From the NCBI GenBank assembly GCA_936450465.1, contig OW388304.1:6454700-6518699 (forward strand): a stretch of 64,000 nucleotides of DNA, written 5' to 3'. Positions 62,160 through 64,000 of the stretch are shown piece by piece. Made by a program: the position numbers and the translations under genes. Source of the DNA: Gibbula magus (Eukaryota; Mollusca; Gastropoda; Trochida; Trochidae). Position 1 is the first letter of the stretch, and every line of letters starts with the position of its first letter. Below the pieces are notes generated by a model. The model was not told the DNA's origin and did not search any database. It saw only the letters and a program-made list of their open reading frames with translations.

Positions 62160-62640
62160 GTTAAAATAGGTTTTCAGGCCATGACCTCGGAGGCCTCTGT
62201 AAAGGAGCCACAGGGTCACCAAATCTACAATTTAGAATCCACATTGACTAAAATGACTACACAACATTTCAACTTTCTATGGCGTTTCATACTGGAGAAG
62301 AAGATGATATTTTGGGTCAGAGGGTCACCAATTCTACAATTCAGAATCCCGAATGGCCAAGGAATCTGAACGCAACATTTCAGCTTTCTTGACCTTTTCG
62401 TACTTGAGAAGAAGATGAAAATATTTGTATTTAGGTAAGGCCCCTTGAACTCGTATTTGGGTCACATAATGACCAATTTTACAATTCAAAATCCTGTTTG
62501 GCCAAAGAGTCTGCACAGAAAAAAATAGCTCTCTAAAGTCACTATTGAGAAAAAGTCGAAAAGCGGAAAAATTACGGACAGACGGATGGACGGATGGACG
62601 CTATGCCATGCCATGTCATGAGCCAATCGGTTAAAAAGTT
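62160..62640 (+). mobile_element. Old interspersed repeat with about 125-bp internal repetition
   Basis: Three units of GGGTCACCAAATCTACAATT-type sequence, spaced about 110-140 bases, each followed by an AAGAAGATGA block. The end is ACGGACAGACGGATGGACGG and ATGCCATGCCATGTCATGAG, a tail style I recall from dispersed molluscan repeats. Non-coding; open frames here are short. Confidence 0.45.
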
Positions 62641-64000
62641 AAATATTTATAATTGAATTATTAAGTTGTGTGAGCAATATGTTTAAAACTACTATTATCA
62701 TTTAAAGAATAGTTAAAACAAATATTTCAAATTTTACATTTTGGTACAAGTCAAAAGCGCCAACTTTAACTTTAAAAAACAATCCCGTGTTAAGGTTGAA
62801 AATCCCTTTAAAAATAAAGGATTGGAATGCAATTAATATATTTCCCTTGGGTGTATAAACATTACAATTCATGTTGGGCAGTTGGGAATTGGGAGCAGCT
62901 TTGACATTAGGATAACGTTTGAGTGTTCATCTTCTGTATCGGACAGATGACGTTTTGGTTTAGATTCGTATACCGTTATCATTCATCGTGAGCAATGATA
63001 CTGGTATACATTTTTATTTAATTTAACAAACATTACTGGTATTATTTGGGGATTTACAACTTTAATACCCCTGAAAGAAAGTTAATATTCTAAGAAACCC
63101 TTTTCAGAATCATCGACACTTGGAAGGACAGACGTTTCGGTTCTCAAGCCGTAAAGAATAAACGGAACACCCCGAGTTTTATTACACATTAACACCTTGC
63201 ATAGGGTCTCAATCTAATATTGTAACCCGGATGCAATTAAATGCATTATGTATGGAGTGTCTCGGTTACAAAAGGTCTCTCGGGTGGGATGGTTAGTTTG
63301 TTTAAACTGCAATGTAATAAAATATTGAAAAGATGAAATTAAAATTGAACATTTTATAATCTTTTGTGGGAAATATTATTACCTTACATTCCTACCCTCC
63401 TACTTGAAAGAGGGCGGCGTGCTTTGTGAACGGAACAGTCTGTACAAAGTTCCGGATATTGTCAATTGGGCGACATGGAAACACTTTCAATACCAAACCT
63501 TCATTTCAGACCATTACAGAAGAATTTGAGTTCGGTGATAAAAAGGTCTTCGTTTGATAGAAGTAGCCTTATTTGAAAGTTTCTTGAAAACAGACAATGA
63601 CAACCAAGGAACATCAAACGTTCGCAGCAAATCGTAAATATGTAGCAGAATTTAAGATGTAAAAAGTTAATGATATCGTTTGACCGAACAAATCATACAG
63701 AGTAGTAAAGTAACATCAAACTTCAACTGCAAATTATTAAACCAGAATTTTACTTCAGAGACCAAAATCAAAGCATCGTTTAAATGATTTCGTTGGACTG
63801 TACATGTCATGTTCGTTGTTGGAAATTGTAGTTTAATCATACATTCAGTTGCCCAAAAATGAGACAAAAGAAGATTTTAATTAATGTTAAGAGTGAATAT
63901 TGATATATGTATCCACAGCTGTTACAAGCTAGAGTTACAATTGCAACACAATCGTGGTGGTATTGTATGTAATATAATATGAATAAGACAATAATATAAT
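62641..64000. other. Non-coding, one transposon-tail fragment
   Basis: AT-rich. At 63125-63152 the minus strand reads TTACGGCTTGAGAACCGAAACGTC, the GAAACGTC half of the hammerhead-like tail family, without the CTGATGA half. Nothing else seen. Confidence 0.3.

Overview
The window looks like AT-rich nuclear DNA from an invertebrate animal, most likely a mollusc or another lophotrochozoan. The reasons are a gene split by GT-AG introns, a tRNA-derived SINE with the GCGGCGTTAAAC-type tail I associate with molluscan SINEs, LINE and Penelope-type relics, and many short-unit satellite arrays. There are no operons, ribosome-binding sites or other bacterial features. Taxon placement is inference from repeat style only.

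One protein gene can be supported: a small basic helix-loop-helix (bHLH) factor on the + strand. Its three coding exons (14905-15045, 16901-16979, 20392-20537) join in phase through consensus splice sites into 121 codons. The helix-loop-helix is good. The basic region is arginine-rich and, by eye, lacks the glutamate that reads an E-box, so it may be an Id-like or orphan bHLH. Its 5' end is unresolved. An overlapping 50-codon frame ends inside the basic region, and a TATA-associated candidate exon 2.2 kb upstream would splice on in phase. Its introns hold G-quadruplex-type runs and a perfect nuclear-receptor DR1 site.

Layout. 0-3 kb: four copies of a module with TCF/LEF-like CTTTGATC motifs, then a LINE relic. 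5.2-5.7 kb: a GC-richer patch with a CTCF-like site. 6-13.8 kb: short tandem repeats and a 109-bp, C-rich array. 12.6-21.2 kb: the bHLH locus. 23.0-23.9 kb: a 41-bp satellite, 21 copies. 26.3-27.3 kb: a 32-bp satellite, about 31 copies. 27.5-32.7 kb: transposon relics and a full-length SINE. 36.0-36.7 kb: a 43-bp array. 39-43.5 kb: Penelope-like and reverse-transcriptase relics. 46.1 kb: a 160-bp near-perfect hairpin. 49.2 kb: (TA)n. 50.1-52.7 kb: a second 32-bp satellite, about 82 copies with higher-order structure. 54.1-54.5 kb: a second 41-bp satellite. 58.0-59.4 kb: a 592-bp tandem duplication ending in a foldback. 56.4-57.4 and 62.2-62.6 kb: old interspersed repeats.

Most long open frames here are artefacts of satellites whose unit has no forward stop codon and a length not divisible by three, so the same peptide repeat is read in all three forward frames. 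A few stop-free stretches with gene-like composition (14272-14451, 30149-30406, 52894-53178) are listed as unassigned candidates.
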